DNA of 64,000 nt, taken from NCBI GenBank assembly GCA_001643675.2, contig LSRY02000029.1, positions 682,001 through 746,000 on the forward strand, written 5' to 3'. The DNA comes from Monocercomonoides exilis (taxonomy: Eukaryota; Preaxostyla; Oxymonadida; Polymastigidae). This document shows positions 35,900-47,593 of this stretch, in pieces (the first letter of the stretch is position 1; every line of letters starts with the position of its first letter). Below the pieces are notes generated by a model, which was given only the letters and a program-made list of their open reading frames with translations, had not been told where the DNA came from and made no database searches. Both the position numbers and the translations under genes were made by a program.

Positions 35900-38538
35900 T
35901 TCTATATCCACTTTTGCAGTACTTGTATCCTTTCAATTCATTTTCACTTTGTCCATTGATTCTTCACTCATGGCAGTTTTCCCGTCTGCTCTGACCGACT
36001 CAACTGCTTTGAGGCAACCTGAATCAGAATCAAGAACAGTATTAAGACGAGAATGTGCAAACAAGTCCACATTACGCTCTTATGCAAGGGGCCATCTCTT
36101 ATGTGAAATGCTGAGAGCGAATGTGCAATGGACTGTGCTGATGAGACGTGTGTGTTCACCATCTATGTGAGCGATATATCGACCGAAGGAGACGGCCTCT
36201 TCAAAGACTGCATCGTCTCCACTAAAGCTCCTCCAATCCCTGTCTCCGTTCTCAAAATCCGCTTCGTCTTGAGCGACGCCTTCCGAGGAAAGGAACTCTT
36301 TCTCCGGAGCTCCTATATCCCAGCCTAAATCGATGAGTCCCTCTTTTCCATCGAGATCACCCAACCTTCTCTTGCTGCGAGGACATCCATCTGAAGCTCT
36401 GATTCCTCTCACACTGATCCCGATCACGACTTAAACATCCTGCCCTTCATTTCTTTTCTTCCGCACCCACAGGATATTCCTCTGCAAAGACGCAGGCTCC
36501 TCTGCCAAGCTATGCTACTCACAGCTAGGCCTCTATTTCTCCTTCTCCGCAATTTTTATCCATATCTTCCTCCAAAATTGCCTATCCAATATTCGAATTT
36601 GGTCTAACTCGAACAATCGTGTTTTTGTTCACTTTGTATTTTCCAGCTCAATGATGTTGCATTTTGCAACAGCTGCATCTTCACCTCCTTCCACTCCTCC
36701 TTCCACTCCTCCTTCGCTTCAATCAACTTCTGAGTCTTTTGCTTTTTCGACGGATTCCTCCAGACATCTTTCTGTATCTTTTCTCTCTCAGAATAGCACA
36801 TCCACTTCTCCCAGCACAATCTTTTCTCTCTCGCTTCAATATCTTCTTCGGCGCTTCACAGCCTTGCACGTGCTTGACATTGGATTTGGCAACTCCGTTG
36901 AAAATCTCTCGCAACAGATCTCTCCATTAAAGCAGACAGCGCTATTCTTCTTATTCAACGTCAAATTTGTCATGAAGCTCCTTTAGAATGATGAATTCTT
37001 TCTTCATTAACATCTTGCTCTCCAAGATCAGCAGTTGCGCGCATGCCGACAACTGTGAGTTAACAAACAACAGCCTTGCCGTTTGGAATTACCACTTCTC
37101 CCACAGCAACTTCGTCTGCTCCGATGCCGGTGGACTCAACATCGCTTTCATGAATCCGCTTGTAACATATGCACAGTTGATCAGCACAATTCACTGTCAC
37201 TCAAATACATCGCCTATGGTCCGGATGTTCCAGCTTCCAAGCATTTTCAGATTGTAAAATATCTTCTTCCCAAGAACAGCACTTAAAAAAAGCCGCAAGA
37301 ATGAAAATATTTGAGCAAAAAGAGAAAAAGGAGTTTAAGAAATGTTCTGTGCTTAGAGCGACTTCAGCAAGAGCTAATAAGAGTCTGTTGCAGAAAATGA
37401 AGGAGTTTGTGGCTTCGCCGGAGTTCCAACAAGAACAGAAGTGGCTGACAATTGTGTGTGTGGGAACAATTAAAGAAGGAATAGCTAATGTCGATGAAGC
37501 TGTGATGTTTTCAATGTGCAACTTAGCAGACGACAGTGTATTGTCGAACGAGTAAAATGTCTGCTGCTGTTCATTTTCAATATCATCTCCTCCTTTTATT
37601 CCCATGTCCCTCCTCCTTTCTGTTGATGCCTGTGGAAGCCTTGTGTCTAATGCATCAATTTGTGATGTGCAAAACTCGTCTTTCTCCTTCTTCTTCGTCT
37701 TCGCCTTTGGCTCTTCCTGCTGTCTCCCTTTCCTCTGCTCTGCGCTCAATTTGCTTCTGAAATCCACCTTCTTTGCTTCTTCCATTTGAACTTGAACTTC
37801 TCTCTCTTCGCTTCTTTGCTGTGTCATAAAGCGAGCTGATGAACACAATGCGCCTTGAAGCTCCTTCCCTCTTCCTCTGCCATTTCTCATTCGATGCCCA
37901 TTCTTCTCACTCAGCCCATTTAGCTCAGACAGAGCAAGGAAGTTGAACGAAGTGCTGAAGAAGAGCGGAATACGCCTCTGGGGAATAAGAAAACAGTTCA
38001 AATGCACATTCAGCGAAGCCACAGAATGCATTGATGGTGGTGATGATGATGATAAGAATAAAGAAAAAGGAGGAGGCGATGGTGGAGAAGAAGCTGATGA
38101 TGAATGGAACACAATAAAGTAGAAAACAACGATTTCAAAGCGGGAAGAGGACGAGGAATGAGAGAAAGAAGGAACCGAGGGTTGTCGAAATCCTGGAGCA
38201 AATTCCAAAGAAGACGCAGAATCAGAAGAAGTTTGCAATTTCTTCTCAGGTGGCAGAGGTTTAGATGAGATCTTCATCACTCTTAACGTATCCTTTGCAT
38301 CGTCTGCATCCTACGGAGCAGAGCAGCAGAGGCCAAAGTGATAACACAATTCAGCCAGCGCTGTGCGACGGTGCGTGTCCAGAGGAGAAGTGGCAACTGT
38401 TGAAATGTTCAAAGAGCGCCATACACAGGGAGGTGGAGTTGATGGTGTATTGTCAGTGGGGTTGGGGGAGAAGAAGAAAAAGAAGAGGAGGGACGAAGAA
38501 TGAAGATGAGAAGGGAAAAAGAAGGAGAAGAAAAAGAA

Positions 38539-38573
<35 letters not shown>

Positions 38574-38592
38574 AGAAGAAGAAGAAGAAGAA

Positions 38593-38639
<47 letters not shown>

Positions 38640-38769
38640 AGAAGAAGAAGAAGAAGAAGAAGAAGAAGAAGAAGAAGAAGAAGAAGAAGAAGAAGAAGAA
38701 GAAGAAGAAGAAGAAGAAGAAGAAGAAGAAGAAGAAGAAGAAGAAGAAGAAGAAGAAGAAGAAGAAGAA

Positions 38770-38802
<33 letters not shown>

Positions 38803-39165
38803 GAGAATAAGTGGAAGAAGTGGGGTTTTTTGAAGGGACGAATGATGTGATGGTGAAGAAACTGGTGAAAATGATATGTTGAAAGAGGTGAGAAATAAGG
38901 AAGAAGAAAAAGAAGAGGAAGGACGAAGAATGAAGATGAGAAGAGGAAGAAGAGGAAGAAGAGAAAGATTGTGAAGAGCAAGAAGAGGAAGAAGTTGAAG
39001 AAGAAGATGATGATGAACTCTAATATTGTAGCAAAGAAAAAGAGAAGGTCGAACCAAATTCTTTCCCATCTTAAACATAAACAATTATGAAACCAGCGAT
39101 TCTTGCGCTGCACATCAGACAACTTCCATTCTCTTCCACACCTTTGACGTCTTTCATCTAATTTT
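35900..39165 (-). CDS. Multi-exon coding region with in-frame TAA/TAG codons and a poly-Ser tract (product unknown)
   Basis: Several minus-strand blocks read as protein only if TAA/TAG are passed through. Near 39160-38960: ARIAGFIIVYV-TAA-DGKEFG, then SLLQY-TAG before Ser runs (TAR at 39071 and 39020). At 38400-37201: CYHFGLCCSAP-TAG-DADDAK leads straight into a 359-codon frame starting at 38280. At 37200-36950: NGKAVVC-TAA-LTVVGMRA (37060). At 36427-35910: ISHKRWPLA-TAA-ERNVDLFAHS (36080). Some TGA codons (37201, 36.9 kb, 35.93 kb) also fall in these frames and may mark introns, exon ends or decay. The (GAA)n tract at 38.6-38.8 kb gives poly-Ser in one frame. Plus-strand frames here look like shadows. 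Exon limits are not resolved and it may be more than one gene or a young pseudogene. No family recognised. Confidence 0.4.
38617..38799. repeat. (GAA)n.(TTC)n microsatellite followed by (GAT)n
   Basis: About 150 bp of pure GAA to 38769, preceded by an impure GAA/GAG tract from about 38520, then GAT repeats to 38799. On the minus strand it encodes poly-Ser, poly-Phe or poly-Leu depending on frame. Confidence 0.95.
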
Positions 39166-40228
39166 TATCACCATTTCCAACTTTCTCTTCCTCCTCTTCT
39201 TTTTCTTCCGTGACTGCGTTCACAATTTTGGATAAATTTTCATCCAACAGCTTCACCAAACCAGAAGAACAACCTTCTTTCACTTGAGATGTGCTTGGTT
39301 TATTAATTCTTGCTGAAATTGCACAAAAAAGCTGAAAAATATGGCTTTTTCTTATTGTTCAGCGACTGAGTTGTCACATCCAGGTGATTTTTAATCAACG
39401 CACTGAGAATCTGCATCAGATCTTTGTGGCTTATTACAGTGGGTTTGTGCTTTCTTCTTCTTCTTCTTTCTCTTCTTCTTTTATTCATTTCATCTATCCT
39501 TTTGACGAAAAAAATTTTCGTATCTTTCTTTCACTTCTTTTCCTTTCTTTTCAACTTTTCCGCTTTCAACATTCATCTCTCCTTCTCTCTCATTCTCAAT
39601 CTCGTTATTCTACATTCCTTAGTCAAAATCAAATCCATCAACAACGTTAACTTCAGCCTCCTCTTTTTCTGTATTCATTCTGCTATTGACTTCATCCATT
39701 CCTCCTTCAAAAGTCTCTTTCTCACTCTTCACATTTTCCGCATCTTTTTCCATTTCATTCTTCTCCTTAACCTCCAACCCACATCAACAATCGTACTCCA
39801 TCTCCAATTGTGAATCCTTTGTGATTAACAGATTGTTTTCTTCCACTCTTTTCCGTCCTTCTGAATCGCCTTACAACGACCAGATCATTTCACACGTTTG
39901 TAATATCTCTCACATTGCCGTTTCGCACAGAACCACAGCAGCTGTTGTTAACCGAATTATTCTCATTTCGCCTATTTAAATAAGATCCAGCAGCAGTAGT
40001 CAGAATAACTTGAACAGCATGAGGAAGAAACTCAGAAGATTACTCAAGGGAAATGAACGATCCTCACACAACCGCCGTTGATTATGCAAGATGTTTCAGG
40101 AAAAAGATGCAGAAGAAGAGGAAGAAGAAGATGACGAATAACACCAAACAGTCACAACGTTCAGCCAGCCTTCAAATTCGTGCTCGTTGTTGGGGAACTG
40201 GATGCGCTCAAGCTGTTTCACGCACATC
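39166..40228. other. Region between two TAR-containing minus-strand blocks
   Basis: Contains pyrimidine-rich DNA and short open frames on both strands with no recognisable family. It could hold the 5' exons of the 35.9-39.2 kb gene or the 3' UTR of the 40.2-41.3 kb gene. Confidence 0.35.
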
Positions 40229-41276
40229 TCAGTGAGAACTCAGAGCTTCACGCATATCTTAGAAGGTCCGGCCATATCTTTTCCTTCTATGAAAACTGCC
40301 CAGACGAATGAACAAAAAGAAGATAAAGGATATTCGCATAAGACAAGAGCAGTCGAACTTTGCTTGTTTTTTTTCAGCGCGTGTGGCAGACACTTTTTGA
40401 GTGCACCCTAGGCTTCCAGCGAGTGTTGCTTTGAAGAGTGGTAGAGAAGCGTGATCAACATCATTAAGAAGACAGAGAGAGGAGACAAGCTGCTGCTACA
40501 GTGAGGAGGAATAGAGGCAGGAGGAGGATGCAGAACCGGGCTCCGAGGAAACAGTAGATGCTGTTGATAATAATGATGCAAAAGGCAACGCATTTTATGC
40601 TGTTGCATTCTCTTTCGATGTTTGAGCGAGTAACTCATTAAGCGGCTCAGGGCTTTCATGCCATGCAAACGGCACAGTCAACTCAACGTCTTGCAGATTG
40701 GAAGATTCCGCAATGAGCTAGTGGATTGTTGTCTCAACGCTTCTCTTTTCGAATCCACAACTTATTCTAATTCTTTTTTGGGGCTCTGAAGAAATGACAG
40801 AGGGTTCCGTGTCAGTCAGGCAAGGCTCATTTGAAACAGAACGTTGTATCGCAGTCATTTCGTCATATGGGCTCATGAACACTCTTTCGTGATCGTAGAA
40901 ATTGTCGACCCGATCAGAAATCGCGTATGAACACAAACTTGATTTGAGTGCAAAATATGAAGTTTGTCTTTCGAATTCTGCTTTCCCCTTTACCAACTGA
41001 GAAAAATCAACGCGCTTTATTTCGCTCTGCAAGAAGCACACAGTCTCCAGCAGCTGCCCTTCCAGTAAAATTCCTTTGACGCTTTTCTCTTTGGATTGAG
41101 CCTCCTGTCGTACGCAGATATGCCTATAGCCTCTGCGGTTTTTGAGTATGCTCCCTTAAAAAATGTTGGAATAAAAAAAATTGAAAAAAGAAAGTTGCGA
41201 TGGAGTTGTGCTTGTAATACATGTCTTTTTCCAACAGTGGAGGCGGCTTTCACATCTAATCCCACTTTGATGAAGA
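40229..41276 (-). CDS. C-terminal exons of an unknown protein; four in-frame TAA/TAG codons, TGA terminus
   Basis: Exon 41154..40229 is 926 nt: two phase bases, 307 codons and a TGA. It contains TAG (40718-40720), TAA (40595-40597), TAG (40496-40498) and TAA (40259-40261), and no TGA before the end. It is preceded by a normal 66-nt intron (41155..41220, GTATTAC donor, TTTTTTAAG acceptor). Across the intron the protein reads RCESRLHCWKKTWSILKNRR, then HICVRQEAQSKEKSVKGILL. Contexts of the TARs are VETTIH-TAG-LIAESS, ENATA-TAA-NALPF, YSSSL-TAG-QQLVSS and YGRTF-TAA-DMREA, all natural as Gln. A further acceptor probably lies near 41276 (AAAG, then GIRCESR). No family recognised; the tryptophan-rich start could be part of a PH-like fold. 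Confidence 0.5.
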
Positions 41277-42040
41277 GAAAAATATCAAAGATGACAAAAA
41301 CGATAACGAAAAAGAATAAGAGGAGGTGGAGGAAAAAGACAATGAAACAGATGAAGAACAATATTATTTCACTGCTCTTTGAATTCTATCAGATCCAGTA
41401 GATTTTGGTGTTCTGGCGATCTTCACTTGAATTTGCATGATCACGCTTGTATGATCTTCTCATTTTCGTATGTGATCTCGAGAAACTTCTTTATGATCTT
41501 GTGGATGTTTTGTGTTTCACAAAAACCGTGAAACTTAGCATTGTTTTCGGTTCAGTGAATTTTTGAATCAGCCAACTCCTTCGAGCCTGATGAATGATGA
41601 TTGGATGGAGAAGCATTTACAGAAGTATTTAAAGCGATTCCCTTGTTGATAATTTGGGGTCGGTTGTTGTTGATGATGATAATCAAAGAGAGTGAAATGC
41701 CATTCGAACAACAAACAACACTAAAAGAAAAAGCAGTTTTTTCAGAAAGGTGTTCCATTAAACTCATTGAAATAATGCGCACCTTTTTTCAAAAAATAGA
41801 TAAATGCTGAACTGTTTTCATAAAAAACAAATAAAATTTGAAATTGAGACAATCAGAAAATGAATTGTTCAAATGAAGAAATAATTGGAGTGAACACACG
41901 AAAAAAAGCACACTTGTTAAATATTTTGCAAGCTAACAATATATTGTTTAAACGATCAAATCAAATATTCATCAATTGCATGCAATATCTTCAAATTGAT
42001 AATCTTTCTTCATTTCACTTAAAAATATTTTATAAATTGA
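41277..42040. other. Left flank of transposon 1
   Basis: AT-rich DNA. A plus-strand frame starting at 41860 (MNCSNEEIIGVNTRKKAHLL...) runs through the transposon boundary, so it may be an interrupted host frame or chance. Confidence 0.35.
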
Positions 42041-42433
42041 AAAGATCATGGCGTTGTGGGCATTTCATTTTTTTTGCTAGAAACAACATAAAATGATATT
42101 TAACAACTATCTGGTGTTGAAAAGTCCTCCTCCACTTTTGCCCAAAACGCACAAATAATTTGGTTAACTTATGATCAAGAATTTAGAATGTTTTAAAATA
42201 TATTAATAAGATCATGGGCGTTTTGGTCATTTTATTTTTTTGCTTAAAACAGCATAAAATGATATTTCAGCTTGTAAAGTACAGAAAAAGTGACTTTCAA
42301 TGTTGACCAAAATGCACAAGTAATTTGGTTTTATTATGATCATTAATTTTGGGAATGTGATATTTGTTTGAATATTATTCATTTAATTTGTGAATATTAT
42401 TGCTTTAATAATGCTTTCAAGTCATCAGAAAAT
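42041..42433 (+). repeat. Left terminal inverted repeat of transposon 1
   Basis: 393 bp, matching the reverse complement of 47594-47986. Inside it, two diverged copies of a ~166-bp unit start at 42043 (AGATCATGGCG) and 42209 (AGATCATGGGCG). Both carry a GGCATTT/GGTCATTT block, an AAAATGATATTT block, an AAAACGCACAA or AAAATGCACAA block and a terminal TATGATCA. Repeated subterminal units of this kind are typical transposase-binding sites. Confidence 0.9.
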
Positions 42434-43267
42434 CGTGATTAAATTTTGTTAGTTTCAAATGAGGTGAAAATTAATTTTTTCATATTTCATTGAATTAACA
42501 CCTCATATCAGAAAAATATCATTGAAATTTTTGTCTCTTTAAAAATGATTTATTTTTGAATGAAAATGCTTATTATTATTCTTCTATTCAATATATAACT
42601 GTTTTGATATCAATATCTTCATTGTTGAGTTTCAACAACAGTTGATGAATATTCAGTGATAAGAAAAACTGAAAAATAAATACATTGCTAATTTGATAAC
42701 AATCATAAAACAAAATAACACACAAATAACATTTTCACTTCAATGTATAAATCATCTGAAATATTGAAAGCAACATATAAGTTTCTTTTCTTGTTGCATC
42801 ACTTTCTAAAAAAAATATTTTTACCACATCATCATTAAAACATTCCCCAATTGTCAATTCCATACCAATTTGCATGAACAATAAAAGATTCAATAAAAAG
42901 CATAACTATTCCAACAAATACATGGTGTCATAGTCAATTCCAAACAAAAAAGATTACAAATACTTTAAGTCCAAAAACAAACTTGAATGTTTATCTTTTG
43001 TTTTTTTCTCACTCGACACTTTCTGATATTTCTCTTGTCCAAACTCAAAAAGATCAAATTCAACAGAGAAAAAAGGCAGACACAATGACAATACATCACT
43101 TCACACTCTCAGCTATTCTCCTTTCCTAAAATCAAATTCAAAAATCATTGAAACTCTTCACAACACCCATCAAAAAATGAATCTCTATTTAGACATATAT
43201 AAATAAATTTCGGGACTATAATAAAGTGAAAATATGGAAATTATCGGGACAAAAAGCACAAGAAAAC
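42434..43267. other. Non-coding AT-rich interior of transposon 1
   Basis: Lies between the left TIR and the structured segment downstream of the gene. No open frame or repeat recognised. Confidence 0.5.
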
Positions 43268-43268
43268 A

Positions 43269-43383
43269 ATCGGATTCTAACTGTTGTGCACCTGGGAGGC
43301 TGTTCGTCGTATCCAGGTCCGGATATTGCAGCCCGAAGGCTGCAATATCTAATACGAACAGTCATGTCCAGCACCCTTCCGAT
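43269..43383. other. GC-rich segment with nested and pseudoknotted inverted repeats
   Basis: A 12-bp perfect stem (43322-43333 with 43338-43349) is capped by a CGAA tetraloop. It sits inside further exact pairings: 43290-43295 with 43313-43318 (ACCTGG/CCAGGT), 43300-43307 with 43354-43361 (CTGTTCGT/ACGAACAG), 43286-43289 with 43371-43374 (GTGC/GCAC) and 43269-43274 with 43378-43383 (ATCGGA/TCCGAT). The second pairing crosses the first, forming a pseudoknot. It sits within ~150 bp of the 3' end of the transposon gene. It could be a structured RNA, a 3'-end processing element or a self-cleaving RNA; I could not match a known class. Confidence 0.45.
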
Positions 43384-43418
43384 AGAGTGCCAGCTAAGCA
43401 TACACAACAACTAGTTTC

Positions 43419-46400
43419 TTAAAAAGGGACACCATTAATACAATTTTGAGATTCATTTAAAGATGAAGAGTCAAGAAGAAGATCAAATCTTCTTGAAAGA
43501 AGATCTTGAGAAGATTGAGAAAGAAGAGAAGAGTTGGATGATGTGATATCAGAGTGAAATGACTTTCTTGAACGTTGAACTTTTTCTTTCATTGTTGAAG
43601 ATTCGAGTGCAACCAGAGAGCGTTGAGGAAGATATCCAACAGCAGATGCGCAGACAAATGAGCCCTTGCGCTCAAAGAATAAGTAGTCCTTCATGTGAGG
43701 GACTGACAGTGAAGGCCATGAAATTTGCTGAGATGGTACGTACTCTTCAAAGTACCTCTCATGCACACACTCCTTGATAGATGTTGACGATGGGGAGTTG
43801 TTTGATGAGGATGATTCAAAAATATTCAATTGTGAAGATGATGAAACAGATGTTGAAACATTCATATTGTTTTCGAAGAAGTTGATTAAGTTATGAAGTG
43901 TAGTGATGTGTTCAGTAGATAGATTGTTGTTGATAGAATTAACTAATGCACCAAATTCACTATCACAAATATTCTTTCCGTGGTGCTCAGCGAAGAAGTT
44001 GAGTTGTGTATTTTTCTTTTTGAGAAGTTTGGATTGTTTGGAGAGAATGAAGTGAAGGAGGAAGCGATTTCGGTTGTGTGGACCCGAATCGCAGAAGAAC
44101 ATAAAAGTGTGAGTGTCTGAGAAGAAGTGTCTTTTGATCACAGATTCCAGACACTCAATAACAAATCTGTGATCATTTGAGAGGCAGTCGGAGAAGAAGT
44201 TGAAAGTTCTTTTTATTTGTTGATTATTTATTTTTTGAAGAGAGATGATTGTGAATTGAGAAACTTGTTGGTAATTAAAGAATTCTTGTTGAAGTTGATT
44301 TTTTCTGATGGGGAGTTTCCATTTCTCTTTGAAGTCGAAGACGAAGACTGCTTCTCCCTCTTTCAGATTGTCGACAGTTGATTGATAATGTTTGCGTTGC
44401 ATTTCTGCAACAAGACGATGTTGTCGAAGTAATTTAAGTGTATGAAACTCTGCTTCAGACAGTCCATTTTTGTTTTGCGATGACTTCAATTTGTTTTCCA
44501 GATAGTTCAACTTCTCACACATGCCGCAGAGATCCGTTCGTCTTTTCGCTTTGGAGAAATTGGTGGTGAGTTTGTAGAAGTGGGAAAGAGAAACTTTGAT
44601 GTTTGTTTCTTCAGAAAACTCTTTCCATAATTTCGTCTTTGGCTTGAAGATTAATCTCTTTTCGTTGGGAGAAAAGATGCCCGTTTTCTTTCTTTTTTCT
44701 TTAAGTGCTTCCAATCCATATGGAGATGTGATTGATGAAGAAAGTTGTGGAATGGAAGTTGAACAATGCAGTGGTGTGATGAACGATGACGGGGGAGTTG
44801 TTTCTGTGGACGAATTGTTGATATTTTTGGATTGTGAAGAGGAAGATGAAGAAGAGGAACCACCAAATTGGACACTTGGTTGAGTTGATTGTGATTTCTC
44901 TTTCACGTAGAATGATAAAGAAGGAATATAGCCCTGAGAAAAGAGATCTTTCCATGACTTAGCCCAATTGTCACTATCAAATTCATTAATATCATCATCG
45001 TTACAAGTGATCCACATCTTTCTAATTCCTTTCTTTCTTTCCACAACAGCAATGTGATGACCATTCCTGTTATCAAACTGTTTGTGAAGAACTTGGCCAA
45101 TGAAATGATAGAATGTTGTTTCTTTATTGTGTTTGTGAAATGTTGAATCTTTTTCATTTGCAAATCCTTTGCAAAATGAACGTTTGTTCGACATATCAGT
45201 CTCGATAAGAAGTGTTCGAGAAGGTGGAGAACTAGCAGGATCAGTACATTCATGGGAGAGGGCTAGCACTTCTGGAAATGAAATCATTTCCTCCCAACAA
45301 GCAGTACAGCATTTTTCTTTGCACTCTTCACAATATACACTATTTTTTCCATCCAGTATTTCAGTTGAAAACAAAGAAGATAAACCATTGTGAGTAGATG
45401 AAGAATTGATGATTATGCTATTGTTGATGTTGTCGATATGTGATGTGAGTTTTTGACATTTCATGCATTTCATATGTGAAATTCTAACTGGATTGAAACT
45501 ATCTTGTTTTAATAATCCGTCTTTTTCAAACAATTTATGAAGATTTTCGAAAGCTTCTGAAACATTCTGCTGCTGTTTGGTTCCATATCCGCAAAAGTCT
45601 TCCCATTTGCTAACAACTGATGGGATCCATGAATGCACTTTTGTTCCATCTTTGAGGATTTGATTGCAAATACTCATCATTCGAGAAGATAATGTCTTAT
45701 TTGAATGTGTTTTTGTGAAGATCGTTGGTTTTGAACTGCAGATCGAGGACCAGCATTGCAGAAGAGATGCCAAGTAACATGTGTTTCCAAGATTTGCCAA
45801 CCCTTTTGCTGTTTTTAATGGAGTATTTGGTGTGAATTTTAAAACATTAGCCGTTGATTTGGATGAAGAAGAAATAAACAGATCAAAATTTGTTGAATTA
45901 TCTCTTGTAATAAACTGTGACTTTTGTTGTTGTGTTGAAATGTTGCTCTCTTTTGTGAAAGATGAGACTAGATTTTGGAACGCATGAGGAGGAATAAGAG
46001 TGGGTGAGGTGACATATTCCATAAGTTGGCCGCTAACCCACATATTTTCGTTGCAAAAAGATGAAGTTGCTTTGTCTTCTGGAGAAGTATTGATTGTATC
46101 TTTTCTTTTCACTTTGATCGAAAAGGAAGAAGAGGAAGAGGAAGAAGATGAAGATGAAGATGATGATGAAGAGGAAGAGGAAGAAGGAGAAGGAGAAGGA
46201 GAAGAAGAGGGAGAGGGAGAGGGAGAAGGAGAGGGAGAGGGAGAAGGAGAGGGAGAGGGAGAGGGAGAGGGAGAAGGAGAGGGAGAGGGAGAAGGAGAAG
46301 GAGAGGGAGAGGGAGAAGGAGATGACGATGACGAAGATGATGATGAAAATGAAGATGAGGAGGAGGAAGAAGAAGAAGAAGAAGAAGAAGAAGAAGGAGA

Positions 46401-47393
46401 GGAAGAAGATGATGATGAAATGGGAGATTTTTGTTTAACTAGTTTATGAAATGGTATTGGTGATGGAGAAGTTCGACGGTAATGAAGTGTATTATTTTGT
46501 TTGATTTTTGTAGTCCATCTTTCAGCTCGAAGTGGAGTGTTAATAGGATCGTTTACTGCATGAGATGGAGAAGATTTTTTTTCTGATATAATATTTGATT
46601 TTTTATTTTGTTGGCATAATTTTTCTGATGGAGAAGATTGTATATTGTGAGAATTATTTTTTTCTGTAATGATAATATTATCCCATGCAGATTCCTCAAT
46701 GAACTGTGCGTAATCAGGAACTTTTTTTGGATTTTTCTTGGCTGATTGCAGTGAAGTTGATGCCTCTGTGGAATGGGCCAACATCCAATTGTTGCCCTTT
46801 TCCCAATCTTGTTCATTAAGACCTCAAAAAAGTTAAATAAATGAATAAACAAAAAGACAGTAAAAAATGAAATTATAGAAAAATACAATTCAAACTACTT
46901 TTACACGATGGTGTGTGAGGCAATTGTGCCGGTATTAAAAATCCTTGGTTTTTTGTGAGAGTTTGTTTTGCATAATTATACTTTCCTTCAGTAATGTCAA
47001 ATCCATAGTCCAGAAGCTCAGATAATGATGCGTTGCGCGTCAGTGCTTGTAGGATCATCGTTTGCGTGTGTAATTGTGCGTACTTGTACACAACTGAGAG
47101 ATCTTTCAGAAGTATTTCGTAATATTCTAAGTTTTTTAAATAACAAAAAAATAAATATTAATAATAAATGAATATAATAATAGATAAATTAAAGTTATTA
47201 ACAATCAAAAAATTTTGAAGTCCAAACCATTCAAGGACTTCAGTAAATCATTAATTACTGCAGATGATTTTCTGTAGTTGTAAAACAAATAGACGAGCAA
47301 TGAATCAACGTCATCTCCACCGATGCGTTGTATTTCTTTCCACAGAACGTTGCATCGTGAATTTAGAGTTGACTCTTCTTTAGAAAAGGACAT
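43419..47393 (-). CDS. USP-type ubiquitin protease fused to DDE-like transposase
   Basis: Exons 47393..47228, 47126..46905 and 46822..43419 join in phase into 1263 residues. Residues ~1-130 are a helical N-terminal domain (MILQALTRNASLSELLDYGF, then YNYAKQTLTKNQGFL) like the HTH of some transposases. A Ser/Pro linker follows (~220-380). Residues ~470-770 are a peptidase C19 domain: Cys box GLANLGNTCYLASLLQCW (Cys ~478), zinc-type CMKC and CEEC pairs, His box NGHHIAVVERK (His ~717) and a C-terminal CNDDDINEF. The last third is a DDE-like core: KRLIFKPKTKLWKEF, CGMCEKLNYLE, VFVFDFKEKWKLP (Asp ~958), FFSDCLSNDHRFV, MFFCDSGPHNRN (Asp ~1039) and FFAEHHGKNICDSEFG. The family resembles animal transposases with AxxHGKGxCDGxG motifs; I cannot assign a superfamily. 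The first stop is TAA; with TAA as Gln it would extend 18 codons to TGA. Confidence 0.8.
46185..46325. repeat. (GAGGGA/GAAGGA)n purine microsatellite
   Basis: About 140 bp of six-base purine repeats, flanked by GAA/GAT repeats (46125-46430). It encodes the Ser-Pro dipeptide linker of the transposon 1 protein on the minus strand. Confidence 0.95.
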
Positions 47394-47593
47394 ATTTGTG
47401 ATTTTTTTCAATTTATTATGGAATTATTATCAATTAATAAAAGTTTAACAGCTCAACAATTATTGTTTTAATTGCACTTTCAATATAAAAATTTCGATAA
47501 ACAAAACCAAATATCAATATTTTTGCTCAAATAAGAAATATATGTTTCAGAATTTTTTTTAACCTCATATTGAACGATAAAAATTACAAAACT

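Noticed and set aside
38265-38850. Poly-Arg and poly-Glu plus-strand frames
   Set aside because: Translations of the GAA microsatellite, with no flanking coding character on that strand.
43226-43414. Short open frames on both strands over the structured segment
   Set aside because: Both strands are open by chance in a short GC-rich stretch; base-pairing structure explains the region better.
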